Assembly (NCBI GenBank): GCA_004558805.1
Contig: SFDE01000021.1
Coordinates: 1-35,701, forward strand
Direction: 5' to 3'
DNA length: 35,701 nt
From: Faecalibacterium prausnitzii
GTDB lineage: Bacteria > Bacillota > Clostridia > Oscillospirales > Ruminococcaceae
Numbering within the stretch: position 1 is the stretch's first letter; every line of letters begins with the position of its first letter. The position numbers and the translations under genes are program-made. The notes beneath the pieces are model-generated. The model did not search any database, had not been told where the DNA came from, and saw nothing but the letters and a program-made list of their open reading frames with translations. Below are positions 15,668 through 24,294 of the stretch, in pieces.

Positions 15668-15727
15668 AAACGGAGCTTTTGCCCATCTTTTGTAAAAAAG
15701 AGACGGGCATAGGCTCCGTTTTTTTGT
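15668..15727 (+). terminator. Terminator after the 3D-domain protein gene
   Basis: Outer stem ACGGAGC/GCTCCGT near 15670-15719 with an inner GCCC/GGGC pair and a large loop, then seven or more T residues to 15725. Confidence 0.8.
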
Positions 15728-15830
15728 TATATAGGCAGGTTATACGATATTTCTTGTAAAAAATTGGGGAGTGTGTATATAACAGAGAAATATACCCGAA
15801 AAGATTATGGTAATTTTTAACGGAAAAGCC

Positions 15831-15859
15831 TTGAAAATTGCGGCAAAATTCTTTAATAT
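15831..15859 (+). promoter_or_regulatory. Promoter of the glg genes
   Basis: TTGAAA at 15831-15836 and TAATAT at 15854-15859, 17-base spacer, in AT-rich surroundings. It lies about 58 bases before glgB. Confidence 0.7.
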
Positions 15860-15916
15860 AGAGTAGTAAAAGCTTACAGTCCCGCTTTTTGGGGGCTGCA
15901 CGGAGAGGAGCAAGCT

Positions 15917-18121
15917 ATGAGACCGACCGAAGAGAAGATTGAGAGCAATGCATCGGATCTGCCGGTGTATCTGTTTAAACAGGGCAACAACTGCGAGGCG
16001 TATCGCTACTTTGGTGCACATCTGGAAACGCGTGCCGGTGAGGCAGGCGTTGTTTTCCGTGTCTGGGCACCTCACGCAACGGCGATCAGCGTTGTGGGCG
16101 ATTTTAACAGCTGGAAGCCGGGCAGCCATCCCATGCGCAAGGTGGATGGGGATTCGGTATGGGAGCTGTTTATTCCCGGCATGAAGGAATACGATGTCTA
16201 TAAATACTGCGTGACCACCCGGGCAGGGGATCTGGTGTACAAGGCAGATCCCTATGCGTTCCACGCCGAGACCCGCCCGTCCAACGGCAGCAAGGTCTAC
16301 GATATCAGCGGATTTGGGTGGCACGATGAAGCATGGCAGGCAGAGCAGAAAAAGGCGGACGTGATCAATGGTCCGATGAACATCTACGAGATGCACGCCG
16401 GCAGCTGGAAGATGAAGGAAGGGGATAAGCCCTACAACTATTCCGAGCTGGCGGATCAGCTGATCCCGTATATCACCGAAATGGGCTACACCCATGTGGA
16501 ACTGCTGCCGGTCATGGAATATCCCTTTGACGGCAGCTGGGGCTATCAGGTCACCGGCTATTTTGCACCCACCAGCCGCTACGGCACCCCCAAGGACCTG
16601 ATGGCATTTGTGGATAAGATGCACACTGCAGGCATCGGGGTCATCATGGACTGGGTGCCCGCCCATTTCCCCAAGGACCAGTTTGGTCTGTACAATTTTG
16701 ACGGGGAGGCGTGCTACGAGGATCCCAACCCCAAGCGTGGCGAGCATAAAGAGTGGGGCACCATGGTGTTCGACTTTGGTCGCAACGAGGTGCAGAGCTT
16801 TTTGATCTCCAGCGCCCTGTACTGGCTGGAGCAGTACCATATCGACGGTCTGCGGGTGGATGCAGTGGCATCCATGCTGTATCTGGACTACAACCGCAAG
16901 CAGGGCGAGTGGGAGCCCAACAAGGACGGCGGCAAGGAGAATCTGGAGGCTGTGGCGTTCCTGCGCAAGCTCAACAGCACGGTGCTGGGTCGCCACCCCC
17001 ACAAGTGCATGATCGCCGAGGAGTCCACCGCCTGGCCTATGGTCACCAAGCCTGCCTTCGATGGCGGTCTGGGCTTTAACTTCAAGTGGAACATGGGCTG
17101 GATGAACGACATGCTCAGCTACATGAAGACCGACCCCCTGTTCCGCGCCGGCAACCACAACAAGGTCACCTTCAGCTTCTTCTACGCCTTCAGCGAAAAC
17201 TTTGTACTGCCCATCAGCCACGATGAGGTGGTCCATGGTAAGGGGAGCCTCATCAATAAGATGCCCGGAGAGTACGACGACAAGTTTGCCAACCTGCGGA
17301 CCTTCTTTGGCTACATGATGGCACACCCCGGCAAGAAGCTGCTGTTCATGGGACAGGAGTTTGGTCAGTTCGCCGAGTGGAACGAGGCAAAGCAGCTGGA
17401 CTGGATGCTGCTGGGCTACGACAAGCACACCGAGCTGCAGAACTACGTCAAGAGCCTGAACCGCTTCTACAAAGAGCACCCCGCCTTCTGGCAGGTGGAC
17501 TACAGCTGGGAAGGCTTCCAGTGGATCGTCCCCGATGACTCCCAGCAGAGCGTCATCGCCTTCCTGCGGAAGGATACCGCCGGCAAGCAGATCCTTGTGG
17601 TGTGCAACTTCAACCCCGTGCTCCGGGAGGGCTACACGATGGGCGCACCGGTGGCGGGCACCTACAAGGAGATCCTGAACAGCGACGACGCCGCTTTTGG
17701 CGGCTCCGGCACCGTGCACAACAAGCCGGTGCGCACCCATAAAAAGCCCATGCACGGCTTTGAACAGTCCATTACCATCACCCTGCCGCCCATGAGCACC
17801 CTGTACTTTGAGGTGCCTGCAAAGCGCACCAGCAAGACGGCGGTGACCAAGGCGGACGCCTCCAAAAAGACCGCCGCAAAAAAGCCCTGTGCGGCAAAGG
17901 CAAAGTCTGCGGAAAAGCCTGTAAAAAAGACTACCCGCAAGACCAAGGCAGATGCTGCTGAGGATAAAGCACCCAAAAAGACTACCCGTAAGGCAAAAGC
18001 CGAGACTGCTGCGGAGGAAAAGCCTGCAAAAAAGACTGCCCGCAAGGCAAAGGCAGACCAGCCCAAGGCAGAAAAGGCAACTGCAAAAACCACCCGTAAA
18101 CCCAAGGAACCCAAGGCATAA
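15917..18121 (+). CDS. glgB: 1,4-alpha-glucan branching enzyme with H1-like tail
   Basis: This 734-residue GH13 enzyme makes the alpha-1,6 branches of glycogen. A CBM48-type domain (about 40-120, GVVFRVWAPHATAISVVGDF) precedes the catalytic barrel. The nucleophile is Asp315 in GLRVDAV, the acid lies in IAEEST at 366-371, and the later HDEV motif is in PISHDEVVHGKGS. Residues 1-635 are a normal enzyme. Residues 636-734 are unusual: a 99-residue Lys/Ala/Thr-rich tail with repeated KKTTRKTKAD-type units, similar to histone H1 C-termini. GAGAGG before ATG supports the start. It is the first gene of the glycogen region, 73 bases before glgC. Confidence 0.95.
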   Translation: MRPTEEKIESNASDLPVYLFKQGNNCEAYRYFGAHLETRAGEAGVVFRVWAPHATAISVVGDFNSWKPGSHPMRKVDGDSVWELFIPGMKEYDVYKYCVTTRAGDLVYKADPYAFHAETRPSNGSKVYDISGFGWHDEAWQAEQKKADVINGPMNIYEMHAGSWKMKEGDKPYNYSELADQLIPYITEMGYTHVELLPVMEYPFDGSWGYQVTGYFAPTSRYGTPKDLMAFVDKMHTAGIGVIMDWVPAHFPKDQFGLYNFDGEACYEDPNPKRGEHKEWGTMVFDFGRNEVQSFLISSALYWLEQYHIDGLRVDAVASMLYLDYNRKQGEWEPNKDGGKENLEAVAFLRKLNSTVLGRHPHKCMIAEESTAWPMVTKPAFDGGLGFNFKWNMGWMNDMLSYMKTDPLFRAGNHNKVTFSFFYAFSENFVLPISHDEVVHGKGSLINKMPGEYDDKFANLRTFFGYMMAHPGKKLLFMGQEFGQFAEWNEAKQLDWMLLGYDKHTELQNYVKSLNRFYKEHPAFWQVDYSWEGFQWIVPDDSQQSVIAFLRKDTAGKQILVVCNFNPVLREGYTMGAPVAGTYKEILNSDDAAFGGSGTVHNKPVRTHKKPMHGFEQSITITLPPMSTLYFEVPAKRTSKTAVTKADASKKTAAKKPCAAKAKSAEKPVKKTTRKTKADAAEDKAPKKTTRKAKAETAAEEKPAKKTARKAKADQPKAEKATAKTTRKPKEPKA

Positions 18122-18194
18122 CACATCTTTTCCGAATATTGTTTCTTGTTGACTATCATTTCCAAAAGGAAATGTTAAAGGGGAGAATAAAACT

Positions 18195-19388
18195 ATGGCA
18201 AAAGAAATTGTGGCAATGATCCTTGCCGGTGGACGTGGCTCGCGCTTGTATGCGCTGACACAGAAAACGGCAAAACCGGCAGTGTCCTTTGGCGGTAAGT
18301 ACCGCATCGTGGACTTCCCGCTGTCCAACTGCGTGAACTCCAACATCGACACCGTGGGTATCGCAACCCAGTACCAGCCCCAGAAGCTGAACGAGTACAT
18401 CGGCAACGGTCAGCCCTGGGACCTGGACCGTCTCCACGGCGGTGTGCACACCCTGCCTCCCTACGAGCAGGCAAAGGGCACCGACTGGTACAAGGGCACC
18501 GCAAATGCCATTTACCAGAATATCAGCTTTATCGATCACTACGATCCGGAGTATGTCATCATCCTGTCCGGTGACCAGATCTGCAAGCAGGACTACGCAG
18601 ACTTCCTGCGCTTCCACAAGGAGAAGGGCGCAGAGTTCTCTGTTGCCGTTATGGAAGTGGACTGGAAGGAAGCTTCCCGCTTTGGTCTGATGGTGGCGGA
18701 CGAGAACGACCGCATCACCGAGTTCCAGGAGAAGCCCCCGGTACCCAAGTCCAACCTTGCCTCCATGGGCATCTACATCTTCAACTGGGATGTCCTGAAG
18801 AAGTATCTGGAAGAGGACGAGGCAGATCCCGAATCCAAGAACGATTTTGGCATGAACATCATCCCTGCCCTGCTGCGGGATGGCCGCAAGATGTACGCCT
18901 ACCGCTTTGCCGGCTACTGGCGTGACGTGGGCACCATCGACAGCCTGTGGGAAGCAAACATGGAGGTCCTGGACCCTGAAAATTCCGGCATCGACGTCTT
19001 TGACAAGAAGTGGAAGATCTACAGCCGCAACCCGGTGCTGCCCGCACAGAAGATCGGTCCCCGGGCGGTGGTGCAGGATTCTCTGGTCACGGAAGGCTGC
19101 AAGATCTACGGCAACGTCCATCACTCTGTGCTGAGCGCAGGCGTTGTTGTGGAAGAGGGCGCTACCGTGGAAGACGCTGTGCTGATGGACGGCGTTGTGG
19201 TCAAGGCAGGCGCCGTTGTAAAGCGCTGCATCCTCGCTGAGGACGTTGTGGTGGGTGCAGGTGCCCGGATCGGCGGCGATGGTCCCATCGCTCATGTGGG
19301 CACCGGTCTTACCATCGGTGCAGGCGCTACCGTCAAGGAGGGCGCAAAAGTCTTTGAATCCGTCAAGGAGGGTGTGGAAGTATGCTGA
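18195..19388 (+). CDS. glgC: Glucose-1-phosphate adenylyltransferase, catalytic subunit
   Basis: This 397-residue enzyme makes ADP-glucose from ATP and glucose-1-phosphate, the committed step of bacterial glycogen synthesis. The nucleotide-binding signature GGRGSRL is at 12-18 and KPAVSFGGKYRIVDF follows at about 27-41; the C-terminal half is a left-handed beta-helix (hexapeptide-type repeats from about 290). GGGGAG precedes ATG 18195. A 7-bp CATTTCC/GGAAATG hairpin lies in the 73-base gap after glgB. The 3' end overlaps glgD by seven bases, which suggests coupled translation of the two subunits. Confidence 0.97.
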   Translation: MAKEIVAMILAGGRGSRLYALTQKTAKPAVSFGGKYRIVDFPLSNCVNSNIDTVGIATQYQPQKLNEYIGNGQPWDLDRLHGGVHTLPPYEQAKGTDWYKGTANAIYQNISFIDHYDPEYVIILSGDQICKQDYADFLRFHKEKGAEFSVAVMEVDWKEASRFGLMVADENDRITEFQEKPPVPKSNLASMGIYIFNWDVLKKYLEEDEADPESKNDFGMNIIPALLRDGRKMYAYRFAGYWRDVGTIDSLWEANMEVLDPENSGIDVFDKKWKIYSRNPVLPAQKIGPRAVVQDSLVTEGCKIYGNVHHSVLSAGVVVEEGATVEDAVLMDGVVVKAGAVVKRCILAEDVVVGAGARIGGDGPIAHVGTGLTIGAGATVKEGAKVFESVKEGVEVC

Positions 19389-20509
19389 GCCAGAACACCA
19401 ATGCGTTGGGTATCATTTTTCCCAACAGCTATGATAATACCGTTCCCGAACTGGTGACCGAGCGCGCCATGGCGTCCATCCCCTTTGCGGGTCGTTACCG
19501 CATGGTGGACTTTGTGCTGTCCAGCATGGCAAACTGCGGCATCTCCAATGTTTCCATCGTGGTGCGCAAGAACTACCACTCCCTGATGGACCATCTGGGC
19601 ACCGGTCGTGAGTGGGATATGGCACGCCGCCACGGCGGTCTGAACATCGTACCTCCCTTTGCAGAAAAGGGCGTGCGGATCTACTCCGGTCGTGTGGAGG
19701 CTCTGGGCTCCATCCTGAACTTCCTGGAAGCTCAGAAGGAAAAGTACGTGGTCATGAGCGATGCCAACATCGCCGTCAACTACGACTTCAACGCCCTGCT
19801 GGCTGCACATCAGGCAAGCGGCGCAGACGTCACGGTTGCTTACCAGAAGACCGAGATCCCCGAGGGTCGCAAGAACGACAACTACACCCTCACCGTGGAT
19901 GCAGATGGTCGTGTTACGGAACTGCTGTTCAACGACTACCGTTCCGGTGTCCAGAATCTGGACCTGAACATCTACGTCATCGAGCGTGAGACCCTGATCA
20001 AGTTGGTGAAGGATGCAACTTCCCGTGGTCTGATCTACTTCGAGCGGGATATTCTGGCACACAATGTCAACATCCTGAACATCCATGCTCTGGAGTACAC
20101 CGGCTATGTGGCACATATCTGCGACATGAAGAGCTACTTTGACGAGAACCTGAAGCTTACCGATGAGAACAATCTGGAAGCACTGTTCCCCAAGAAGAGC
20201 CCGGTCTACACCAAGATCCGTGACGACAACCCCACCCGTTACGTCACCGGTTCCAAGGTCACCGACTCCATCCTGGCAGACGGCTGCCTCATCGAGGGCA
20301 CCGTGGAGAACTGCGTGCTGTTCCGCGGCGTCAAGATCAAGAAGGGCGCTGTGGTCCGCAACTGCGTGCTCATGCAGGACACCGTTGTGGAGCCGAACGC
20401 TGAGCTGAACTGCGTGGTCACCGATAAGAACGTGAAGATCACTGCCGGCAAGAAGCTGTCCGGCACCGAGAGCTTCCCGGTCTACGTACAGAAGAACCAC
20501 ACGGTCTGA
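19382..20509 (+). CDS. glgD: Glucose-1-phosphate adenylyltransferase, GlgD subunit
   Basis: This 375-residue protein is homologous to GlgC but its N-terminus (ALGIIFPNSYD) lacks the GGxGxRL nucleotide-binding signature, as in GlgD subunits of Firmicutes, where GlgD forms a heteromer with GlgC and raises its activity. The FAGRYRMVDFVLSSM stretch at about 35-49 and a C-terminal beta-helix from about 280 are shared with GlgC. Its start lies inside the end of glgC. It is followed by 165 bases of hairpin-rich sequence before glgA. Confidence 0.95.
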   Translation: MLSQNTNALGIIFPNSYDNTVPELVTERAMASIPFAGRYRMVDFVLSSMANCGISNVSIVVRKNYHSLMDHLGTGREWDMARRHGGLNIVPPFAEKGVRIYSGRVEALGSILNFLEAQKEKYVVMSDANIAVNYDFNALLAAHQASGADVTVAYQKTEIPEGRKNDNYTLTVDADGRVTELLFNDYRSGVQNLDLNIYVIERETLIKLVKDATSRGLIYFERDILAHNVNILNIHALEYTGYVAHICDMKSYFDENLKLTDENNLEALFPKKSPVYTKIRDDNPTRYVTGSKVTDSILADGCLIEGTVENCVLFRGVKIKKGAVVRNCVLMQDTVVEPNAELNCVVTDKNVKITAGKKLSGTESFPVYVQKNHTV

Positions 20510-20549
20510 TCCCAAGGTTTTATCCATAGGGGCGGCTTCCTCCCCGGTA

Positions 20550-20642
20550 GCCCCTCTTGAGAGGGGCGGGAGCGTCTGCGCTCCCGCCTGCTCTTTTGTA
20601 TGAACATCCGTGCCGCTGCCCGGCAGCGGAGGGGGACACGGA
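20550..20642 (+). promoter_or_regulatory. Overlapping hairpins between glgD and glgA
   Basis: Three stems: 20550-20557 with 20560-20567, 20565-20574 with 20579-20588 (loop TCTG, followed by CTCTTTTG), and 20607-20642 (TCCGTG/CACGGA outside, CCGCTGCC/GGCAGCGG inside). The first two share bases 20565-20567 and cannot form fully together. The second looks like a weak terminator, so partial termination or mRNA processing before glgA is plausible. Confidence 0.5.
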
Positions 20643-20674
20643 CCCTCTGAGTTCCAAATGGAAGGAGCAATTCT

Positions 20675-22093
20675 ATGAGAATCCTGTATGCTGCTTCGGA
20701 AGCGAATCCCTTTGCAAAGTCCGGCGGTCTGGCGGACGTGGCGGGTGCCCTGCCCAAGGCTCTGGTGAAGGACGGCGTGGACGCCCGGGTCATCATGCCT
20801 CTGTACGGCGACCTGAAGTACCGCGACAAGCTGGAGTACGTTACCAACTACTCGGTGCCGGTGGGCTGGCGCAGCCAGTACTGCGGTCTGTTCAAGGCGG
20901 AAGTGGACGGCGTGACCTACTACTTGCTGGACAACGAGTACTACTTCAAGCGCCGTGGTCTGTACGGCTTCTACGATGACGGCGAGCGCTTCGCCTTCTT
21001 CTCCCGTGCCATTTTAGAGACCCTGTTCTACATCGACTTCACCCCGGACATCATCAACTGCAACGACTGGCAGACGGCTCTGGTGCCGGTGTACCTGAAC
21101 CTGTACTACCGTCATCTGGATAAGTTCAACCGCATCAAGACGGTGTTCACCATCCACAACATCGCCTATCAGGGCAAGTACGGCACCGATATCCTGGAGG
21201 ATACCTGCGGCATTGGTCGCCGGGACCAGCACATCGTGGAGTACGACGGCTGCGCCAACTTTATGAAGGGCGCCTTTGAGACGGCAGATAAGATCACCAC
21301 CGTCAGCCCCACCTATGCACTGGAGATCCTGGACCCCTGGTTCAGCTACGGTCTGGACGCTCTGCTGCGGGAGAAGCAGTACAAACTCTGCGGTATCCTC
21401 AACGGTATCGACATGGACGCCAACAATCCTGCCACTGACAAGAACATCCCCTTCAACTACGACATCGACACCTTTGAGGACGGCAAGGCAAAGTGCAAGG
21501 AAGCCCTGCAGGACAAGTTCGGTCTGAACAAGGACGGCAGCCCGGTCTTTGGTATGGTGAGTCGCATGGTGGGCATGAAGGGCTTTGATCTGGTCCAGAG
21601 CATTGCCGACGGTCTGGTGGACCGGGGCATCCAGCTGGTGATCCTGGGCAGCGGCGAGGCTCAGTACGAGAACTTCTTCTCCGACCTGTGCGCCCGTCAC
21701 CCGGGTCGTGTGGGCACTTACATCGGCTTTGAGCCGGCACTGTCTCAGGAGATCTACGCCGGCGCAGATGCCTTCATTATGCCCTCCAAGAGCGAGCCCT
21801 GCGGTCTGGCACAGATGGTGGCATGCCGCTATGGCACTCCTCCTATCGTCCGTGAGACCGGCGGTCTGCGGGACTCCATCCACGACTGCACCATGGGCAA
21901 TGGCAACGGCTTTACCTTTGCAGGCTACAGCGCCCACGAGCTGTACGAGGCATGCTGCCACGCACAGAACGCCTACAATGACAAGAAGAACTGGCACAAC
22001 CTAGTGCATTACTGCATGGAGTGCGACTTCAGCTGGGATGTTTCCGCCAAGAGTTACGAGGGTCTGTACAACGAGACTGCAAACCTCTGGTAA
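20675..22093 (+). CDS. glgA: Glycogen synthase (ADP-glucose type)
   Basis: This 472-residue GT5 enzyme extends alpha-1,4 glucan chains from ADP-glucose. The N-terminal KSGGLADV motif has the ADP-glucose-binding Lys15. Further family signatures are FTIHNIAYQG near 170, VSRMVGMKGFDLV in the C-terminal domain and SEPCGLAQM near 372, with the conserved donor-site glutamate. Length is typical. GGAAGGAG-type SD precedes ATG 20675. It follows glgD at 165 bases and ends at a strong terminator. Confidence 0.96.
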   Translation: MRILYAASEANPFAKSGGLADVAGALPKALVKDGVDARVIMPLYGDLKYRDKLEYVTNYSVPVGWRSQYCGLFKAEVDGVTYYLLDNEYYFKRRGLYGFYDDGERFAFFSRAILETLFYIDFTPDIINCNDWQTALVPVYLNLYYRHLDKFNRIKTVFTIHNIAYQGKYGTDILEDTCGIGRRDQHIVEYDGCANFMKGAFETADKITTVSPTYALEILDPWFSYGLDALLREKQYKLCGILNGIDMDANNPATDKNIPFNYDIDTFEDGKAKCKEALQDKFGLNKDGSPVFGMVSRMVGMKGFDLVQSIADGLVDRGIQLVILGSGEAQYENFFSDLCARHPGRVGTYIGFEPALSQEIYAGADAFIMPSKSEPCGLAQMVACRYGTPPIVRETGGLRDSIHDCTMGNGNGFTFAGYSAHELYEACCHAQNAYNDKKNWHNLVHYCMECDFSWDVSAKSYEGLYNETANLW

Positions 22094-22110
22094 GCACAAA
22101 AAGGTTTTTG

Positions 22111-22145
22111 GAGCTGCCGCACTGGCTGGTGCGGCAGCTCTTTTT
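22111..22145 (+). terminator. Terminator of the glg region
   Basis: A 12-bp stem (22111-22122 with 22129-22140, six-base loop) followed by five T residues. Confidence 0.92.
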
Positions 22146-22280
22146 GCGTCCTGCACAAAAAGCTTATCACATTTTTGGTATTGATGCACCGGTAGGCGGA
22201 CAAACTCCACACAGGGCGTACAGTTACGACGCGGCGGTAAACAAACTATGAAATTTTACTATAATTCAGTGGAGAATTGA

Positions 22281-22309
22281 TTGAAATATCCGCCGGTTTG
22301 AATTATACT
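22281..22309 (+). promoter_or_regulatory. Promoter of the atp operon
   Basis: TTGAAA at 22281-22286 and TATACT at 22304-22309 are 17 bases apart. A second TATAAT at 22260-22265 has no good -35. The leader would be about 85 bases. Confidence 0.75.
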
Positions 22310-22400
22310 ATCCTTATAAGTTTTTTTGCCGTTTCGATTCTTTGGCAGAAAAACCAGAAACTGGTACGCCGTGCAAGCGGCAGAAAGGAAAGGCACCGGG

Positions 22401-22661
22401 GTGAAAGGCTGGTATAAAGCGCTGGAAGATCTGGTCTGGCTGACCCAGCTGGGTCTGAATATGCTGTTTCCGCTGGTGCTCTGTCTGGGAGGCTGCTGGT
22501 GGGCGGTGAGCAACTGGGGCTGGGCAGAATGGCTGTATCTGCCGGCGATCCTGCTGGGGCTTGGCGCCGGGGCGCAGAACTTCTGGGTCTTTGCAAAAGA
22601 ACATATGGACCGCACGAAAAAAGACAAACCCCATCGTGTGGGCTTTAATACACATCAATGA
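22401..22661 (+). CDS. AtpZ/ATPase_gene1-type small membrane protein
   Basis: This 86-residue protein has two membrane helices (about 15-33 and 42-60) joined by a short loop, and a basic C-terminus. It resembles the small accessory proteins at the head of Gram-positive atp operons (AtpZ/ATPase_gene1), proposed to help assemble the Fo part or carry Mg2+ or Ca2+. I chose GTG 22401 because it follows AAGG-type SD sequence and gives a normal-length protein; the longer in-frame sequence upstream overlaps the promoter leader. The atpI-like gene starts 20 bases after. Confidence 0.7.
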   Translation: MKGWYKALEDLVWLTQLGLNMLFPLVLCLGGCWWAVSNWGWAEWLYLPAILLGLGAGAQNFWVFAKEHMDRTKKDKPHRVGFNTHQ

Positions 22662-22680
22662 ACTGGGAGGTCTTTCTTAT

Positions 22681-23181
22681 ATGAAACTGCAGCCGGAATC
22701 CAGAAAACAGCTGCTGCGCATCACAGGGGGCACGGCGATCTGCACTGCCGCTATGTGGGTGATCTTTGCAGCCCTGCACCTCGTGGGCTGGATCAGGTTC
22801 GATCATACCGTGGTGCTGGCAAGTCTGGTGGGCGCCGCCGTGGCAGTGGGCAACTTTGCCGGTATCTGCCTCATGGTGCAAAAGGTCATTGACGAGCCGG
22901 ACGAGAAAAAGCGCAAGGCAAAATTACAGCTTTCCTATAACAGCCGTATGCTGCTGCAGGCGGTGTGGGTGATCGTGGCGATCGCGGCACCCTGCTTCCA
23001 GCCTTTTGCAGGCGTGCTGCCGCTGTTTTTCCCTCGGGTTACGATCTATTATCTGCAAATAACCGGCAAGTACAAGCCGCTGAAACCGGCGCAGGAACCG
23101 GTGGACGTCTCGGTGGAGGACGACCCCGAACCTGCGGCGGTACCGGCGGCGGAGCCCCGTGACGAAGGGGGTGAAACGTAA
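22681..23181 (+). CDS. atpI: AtpI-like ATP synthase assembly protein
   Basis: This 166-residue protein has four predicted membrane helices (about 14-36, 42-65, 88-107 and 110-128) and a Pro/Glu-rich cytoplasmic tail. It matches the position and shape of ATP synthase subunit I, thought to help build the c-ring. GGGAGG precedes ATG 22681. It ends three bases before atpB. Assignment rests on operon position and topology more than on motifs. Confidence 0.75.
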   Translation: MKLQPESRKQLLRITGGTAICTAAMWVIFAALHLVGWIRFDHTVVLASLVGAAVAVGNFAGICLMVQKVIDEPDEKKRKAKLQLSYNSRMLLQAVWVIVAIAAPCFQPFAGVLPLFFPRVTIYYLQITGKYKPLKPAQEPVDVSVEDDPEPAAVPAAEPRDEGGET

Positions 23182-23184
23182 CAA

Positions 23185-23928
23185 ATGGAACTGAACGGCG
23201 CAAAGATCCTGTACACCATCCATACCCAGATCCCTTTGCTGGGAGATCTCAAGATCACCCAGACCCTTGTGAGCACATGGATCGTGATGGCGCTGCTTTC
23301 GGGGCTGGCGATCTGGCTGGGACACGATCTCAGGCTGGAAAATGTCTCCAAACGGCAGGCTGCTGCGGAGTTCATTGTAGAGCGGCTGGACCGGTTCGTC
23401 CACGACAATATGGGATACCACTTTGATAAGTATATTCCTCTTATCGGCTCGATCTTCGCTCTCAGCATCGGCTGCAACCTCATCAGCGTAGTGGGCTTGT
23501 GGAGTCCTACCGCCGATCTGAACACCGAGGCGGCATGGGCGATCGTGGTGTTCGTCCTGATCATGTATTACAAGATCAAGACCAACGGCATCCTCAGCTA
23601 CCTCAAAGGTCTGCTGGACCCGCTGTTCATCATGGCACCCATCAATGTGCTGTCGGAGATCTCTACCCCCGTCAGCATGGCGTTCCGTCACTTTGGCAAC
23701 ATCCTGTCCGGTACGGTGATCTCCACCCTGCTGTACTGGGCGCTGGCAAGCCTGAGCCATGTCCTGTTTGGCTGGCTGCCGGGATTCCTGAGTCAGATCC
23801 AGCTGTTCCAGATCGGTATTCCCGCCTTTACGGGTCTGTACTTCGACTGGTTCGGCGGCTGCATCCAGGCATTCATCTTCTGTACCCTTACCGCAATTTT
23901 CATCAAACGTGCTGCCGGGGAGGAATGA
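23185..23928 (+). CDS. atpB: F1Fo ATP synthase subunit a
   Basis: This 247-residue integral membrane protein provides the ion half-channels beside the c-ring. The essential arginine is Arg168 in SMAFRHFGNILSG, and GGCIQAFIFCTLTAIF near the C-terminus is the typical last helix. Five or six membrane helices are visible. Its SD overlaps the end of the atpI-like gene, three bases upstream. It is consistent with a Na+-type synthase as judged from subunit c, but I cannot decide this from subunit a alone. Confidence 0.95.
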   Translation: MELNGAKILYTIHTQIPLLGDLKITQTLVSTWIVMALLSGLAIWLGHDLRLENVSKRQAAAEFIVERLDRFVHDNMGYHFDKYIPLIGSIFALSIGCNLISVVGLWSPTADLNTEAAWAIVVFVLIMYYKIKTNGILSYLKGLLDPLFIMAPINVLSEISTPVSMAFRHFGNILSGTVISTLLYWALASLSHVLFGWLPGFLSQIQLFQIGIPAFTGLYFDWFGGCIQAFIFCTLTAIFIKRAAGEE

Positions 23929-23978
23929 TCCTCCGCACCGGCATCCCCTAAAACACATTTTTCAGGAGGACAAATCTT

Positions 23979-24260
23979 ATGACTGATTTCCAGTATCTGG
24001 CTCGTGGTATCGCTCTGGCAGGCTGCGGCATCGGCGCAGGCTGTGCACTGATCGCAGGTATCGGCCCCGGTATCGGCGAAGGCAACGCTGCCGCTGCAGC
24101 ATGTGAGGCGGTGGGTCGTCAGCCCGAGTGCAAGAGTGATGTCACCAGCACCCTGATCCTCGGCGTTGCACTGTCCGAGACCACCGGTATTTACGGCTTC
24201 GTTACCGGTCTGCTGCTGATCTTCCTGGCACCCGGTATGTTCATGAAGTATCTGGCATAA
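23979..24260 (+). CDS. atpE: F1Fo ATP synthase subunit c, two-carboxylate Na+-type
   Basis: This 93-residue hairpin protein forms the rotor ring. Helix 1 contains AGIGPGIGEGNAAAA and helix 2 contains LSETTGIYGFV. Aligned to the Ilyobacter c subunit, the Na+ ligand positions Q32, E65, S66 and Y70 correspond to Glu34, Glu67, Thr68 and Tyr72 here. The main ion-binding carboxylate is Glu67. The hydroxyl and tyrosine positions favour sodium. Having Glu34 in place of glutamine gives a second carboxylate, a motif described for Fusobacterium nucleatum. AGGAGG precedes ATG 23979 by about eight bases. Confidence 0.95.
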   Translation: MTDFQYLARGIALAGCGIGAGCALIAGIGPGIGEGNAAAAACEAVGRQPECKSDVTSTLILGVALSETTGIYGFVTGLLLIFLAPGMFMKYLA

Positions 24261-24294
24261 GCGTTATCCAAAATCAAAACGAAAGGAGACGCTT

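Noticed and set aside
15740..18406. 888-codon minus-strand frame
   Set aside because: It lies opposite glgB, extends through promoter and terminator sequence, and is not protein-like.
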